A stretch of 6,333 bases of DNA from an uncultured Flavobacteriales bacterium (GTDB taxonomy: Bacteria; Bacteroidota; Bacteroidia; Flavobacteriales_D; Sanyastnellaceae): NCBI GenBank assembly GCA_913057815.1, contig CAJXOV010000138.1, forward strand, positions 1-6,333, given 5' to 3'. The position numbers were made by a program, and so were the translations under genes. Positions 6,199-6,333 of the stretch are shown here, in pieces (position 1 is the first letter of the stretch; each line of letters begins with the position of its first letter). The notes beneath the pieces are model-generated. The model did not search any database and was not told the origin of the DNA. It worked only from the letters and a program-made list of their open reading frames with translations.

Positions 6199-6232
6199 CA
6201 AATATATTCTAGTTGAAATCATATGAGACAAA
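6199..6232 (-). promoter_or_regulatory. Promoter of the DUF2061-cysC-cysD-cysN-cysQ operon
   Basis: On the minus strand the -33 box TTTG (6229-6232) and -7 box TATATTTG (6199-6206) are both exact matches to the Bacteroidota sigma-A consensus, separated by 22 bp, within the accepted range. The predicted start lies near 6193-6195, giving a leader of about 15 nt before the ATG at 6178. That leaves no room for a riboswitch in the leader. No obvious extra operator repeat is seen. Confidence 0.75.
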
Positions 6233-6246
6233 TGAACTAAAAAGTG

Positions 6247-6254
6247 TAATTTCG
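6247..6254 (+). promoter_or_regulatory. Possible -7 box for the tRNA-Leu gene
   Basis: TAATTTCG matches TAnnTTTG at five of the six fixed positions and lies 14 bp before the tRNA 5' end, allowing a short leader. No TTG at 17-23 bp upstream was found, so this is tentative. Confidence 0.35.
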
Positions 6255-6268
6255 CGGCTCCAAAAAAT

Positions 6269-6323
6269 GCCCGGATGGCGGAACTGGTAGACGCGCACGA
6301 CTCAAACTCGTGTTCCTTTGGAG
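6269..6323 (+). tRNA. tRNA-Leu (anticodon CAA), 3' part missing
   Basis: The 5' acceptor strand GCCCGGA is at 6269-6275, followed by TG and a D arm with stem GCG/CGC (6278-6280 and 6292-6294) and a loop containing the GG pair. The anticodon arm has the 5-bp stem CACGA/TCGTG (6296-6300 and 6308-6312) and the loop CTCAAAC, which places CAA at 6303-6305, reading UUG. A long variable arm (TTCC-TTT-GGAG, 6313-6323) confirms a class II tRNA. The T arm and 3' acceptor strand are absent: the bases after 6323 do not give a TTCRA T-loop and match adapter sequence instead. The natural gene presumably continues beyond the contig. Confidence 0.9.
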
Positions 6324-6333
6324 CTGTCTCTTA
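6324..6333 (+). other. Probable untrimmed Nextera/Tn5 mosaic-end adapter
   Basis: The last ten bases, CTGTCTCTTA, are identical to the first ten of the Nextera adapter CTGTCTCTTATACACATCT (the Tn5 mosaic end). They sit exactly at the sequence end and interrupt the tRNA just where the T arm should begin. They are almost certainly library sequence and not genome. Confidence 0.85.

Noticed and set aside
6269..6333. Truncated tRNA as a site of mobile-element integration
   Set aside because: The break coincides with adapter sequence at the contig end. No integrase, direct repeat or change in composition supports an insertion.
1..6333. Defence system, CRISPR array, transposon or prophage
   Set aside because: No repeat-spacer pattern, terminal inverted repeats, transposase, integrase or phage gene was found. 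The nuclease has a signal peptide and family motifs of an exported scavenging enzyme, not a defence effector.

Overview
The window is low-GC DNA from a member of the Bacteroidota, most likely a marine Flavobacteriales lineage (Cryomorphaceae/Crocinitomicaceae-like). Four things point there: a type IX secretion (T9SS) C-terminal sorting domain at the left edge, Bacteroidota-type promoter boxes (TAnnTTTG) upstream of the genes, the 'GCTD...NY...DDGSC' cysteine repeats typical of secreted proteins in this group, and protein sequences that read as flavobacterial throughout. The genus assignment is inference.

Left third (1-2330), envelope and secreted proteins. A truncated gene contributes only its T9SS sorting tail (1-234). 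A bidirectional hairpin terminator follows (274-307). Next is a minus-strand gene for an exported coiled-coil protein of unknown function (334-1149). A 98-bp divergent promoter region separates it from a plus-strand gene for a secreted endonuclease I-family nuclease (1248-2330). That nuclease carries three Cys/Asp-rich repeats and a dockerin-like C-terminus. Its promoter box lies so close to the ATG that the mRNA is probably leaderless.

Right two thirds (2327-6232), a compact minus-strand sulfate-activation operon read from right to left: promoter (6199-6232), a DUF2061 small membrane protein, cysC (APS kinase), cysD and cysN (the two ATP sulfurylase subunits), then cysQ (PAP phosphatase). 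CysDN makes APS from sulfate and ATP with GTP hydrolysis, CysC phosphorylates it to PAPS, and CysQ removes the PAP left after PAPS is used. No PAPS reductase or sulfotransferase is in view, so whether the PAPS feeds cysteine synthesis or sulfation cannot be decided here. Genes are coupled by 3-6 bp gaps or a 4-bp overlap. The exception is a 61-bp cysD-cysN gap that contains a hairpin. cysQ and the nuclease gene converge and share a CTAG at their stop codons.

Right end (6269-6333). A tRNA-Leu(CAA) begins, divergent from the operon, but breaks off after its variable arm. The last 10 bases equal the start of the Nextera/Tn5 mosaic-end adapter, so the contig end appears to carry untrimmed library sequence. 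I see no mobile element, CRISPR array or defence system. The region is mostly ordinary, with a few details worth checking.
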